Below, piece after piece: positions 13,172 through 13,266 of a stretch of DNA of 13,266 bases. The translations under genes were made by a program, and so were the position numbers. Each line of letters begins with the position of its first letter. Position 1 is the stretch's first letter. A model generated the notes under the pieces. It searched no databases and had not been told where the DNA came from. It saw only the letters and a program-made list of their open reading frames with translations. Source of the stretch: an uncultured Novosphingobium sp. (GTDB lineage Bacteria; Pseudomonadota; Alphaproteobacteria; Sphingomonadales; Sphingomonadaceae); contig CAMPHR010000057.1 in assembly GCA_946886075.1 (NCBI GenBank), positions 1 through 13,266 of the forward strand, in the 5' to 3' direction.

Positions 13172-13266
13172 TCGGTTGATTCAATGGCGGCGCGAGGAGG
13201 CGCTGCCATTGATGATTTGATTTGGTTGTCGGAGGCGCAGATGCGCCGGATCGAGCCACATTTTCC
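13165..13266 (+). mobile_element. left part of an IS5-family insertion sequence (runs out of window)
   Basis: An IS5-type transposase reading frame begins here and runs out of the window. The left terminus cannot be fixed without the right end; GGCCTGATCGGTTGATTC starting near 13165 is a candidate terminal inverted repeat, placed at the point where the recombinase relic stops making sense. Confidence 0.5.
13184..13266 (+). CDS. IS5-family transposase, N-terminal fragment
   Basis: The visible peptide IDDLIWLSEAQMRRIEPHF matches the characteristic start of IS5-family (IS427-like) DDE transposases, normally M-[DS]-D-L-x-W-L-[ST]-[DE]-x-Q-M. The catalytic domain lies beyond the window. The coordinates use the in-frame ATG at 13184, which lacks a Shine-Dalgarno. 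The expected family start falls on an ATT codon at 13208-13210, which has a perfect AGGAGG (13195-13200) 7 nt upstream. Either ATT is used as the initiator or the ATG was lost by mutation. Confidence 0.75.
   Translation, partial: MAARGGAAIDDLIWLSEAQMRRIEPHF

Overview
The window reads as a chromosomal stretch from a GC-rich alphaproteobacterium, most likely a sphingomonad (Sphingomonas/Sphingobium/Novosphingobium type). The basis is the gene families: a TonB-dependent receptor with an N-terminal carboxypeptidase-regulatory-like domain paired with a beta-propeller phytase, a secreted M1 aminopeptidase, an OPT-family transporter, a short single-domain QueF, HspQ, and an IS5-family element at the edge. 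The assignment is inferred from families, not from a marker gene.

Layout. (1) Positions 1-1199, minus: the larger part of a secreted or anchored Pro/Ala-rich membrane protein of unknown function, cut by the window edge. (2) 1301-1768, plus: queF (queuosine biosynthesis), divergent from it. (3) About 1778-2296: a small GIY-YIG nuclease gene bracketed by two directly repeated, REPIN-like double-hairpin elements; the right element contains the nuclease stop codon. (4) 2462-5092, plus: a secreted M1 zinc aminopeptidase, followed by a strong palindrome between convergent genes. (5) 9024 down to 5167, minus: a TonB-dependent receptor followed 3 nt later by a lipoprotein-type beta-propeller phytase. 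The leader holds 11-bp-phased Pho-box-like repeats with a perfect CTGTCAT core and a hairpin that pairs with the receptor's Shine-Dalgarno sequence. (6) 11122-9158, minus: an OPT-family transporter. (7) 12308-11180, minus: hspQ overlapping a periplasmic SGNH hydrolase. (8) 12433-12522, plus: tRNA-Ser(CGA), then a decayed tyrosine-recombinase gene and the left part of an IS5-family element. This looks like the edge of a mobile island inserted at the tRNA 3' end.

How the parts fit. The best-supported functional unit is the phosphate-scavenging operon: the receptor probably imports phytate or a product across the outer membrane, the phytase releases phosphate at the cell envelope, and PhoB probably controls transcription. 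The most unusual unit is the GIY-YIG gene with its flanking double-hairpin repeats. It resembles in layout the known association of REP elements with RAYT Y1 transposases, but with a different nuclease fold.
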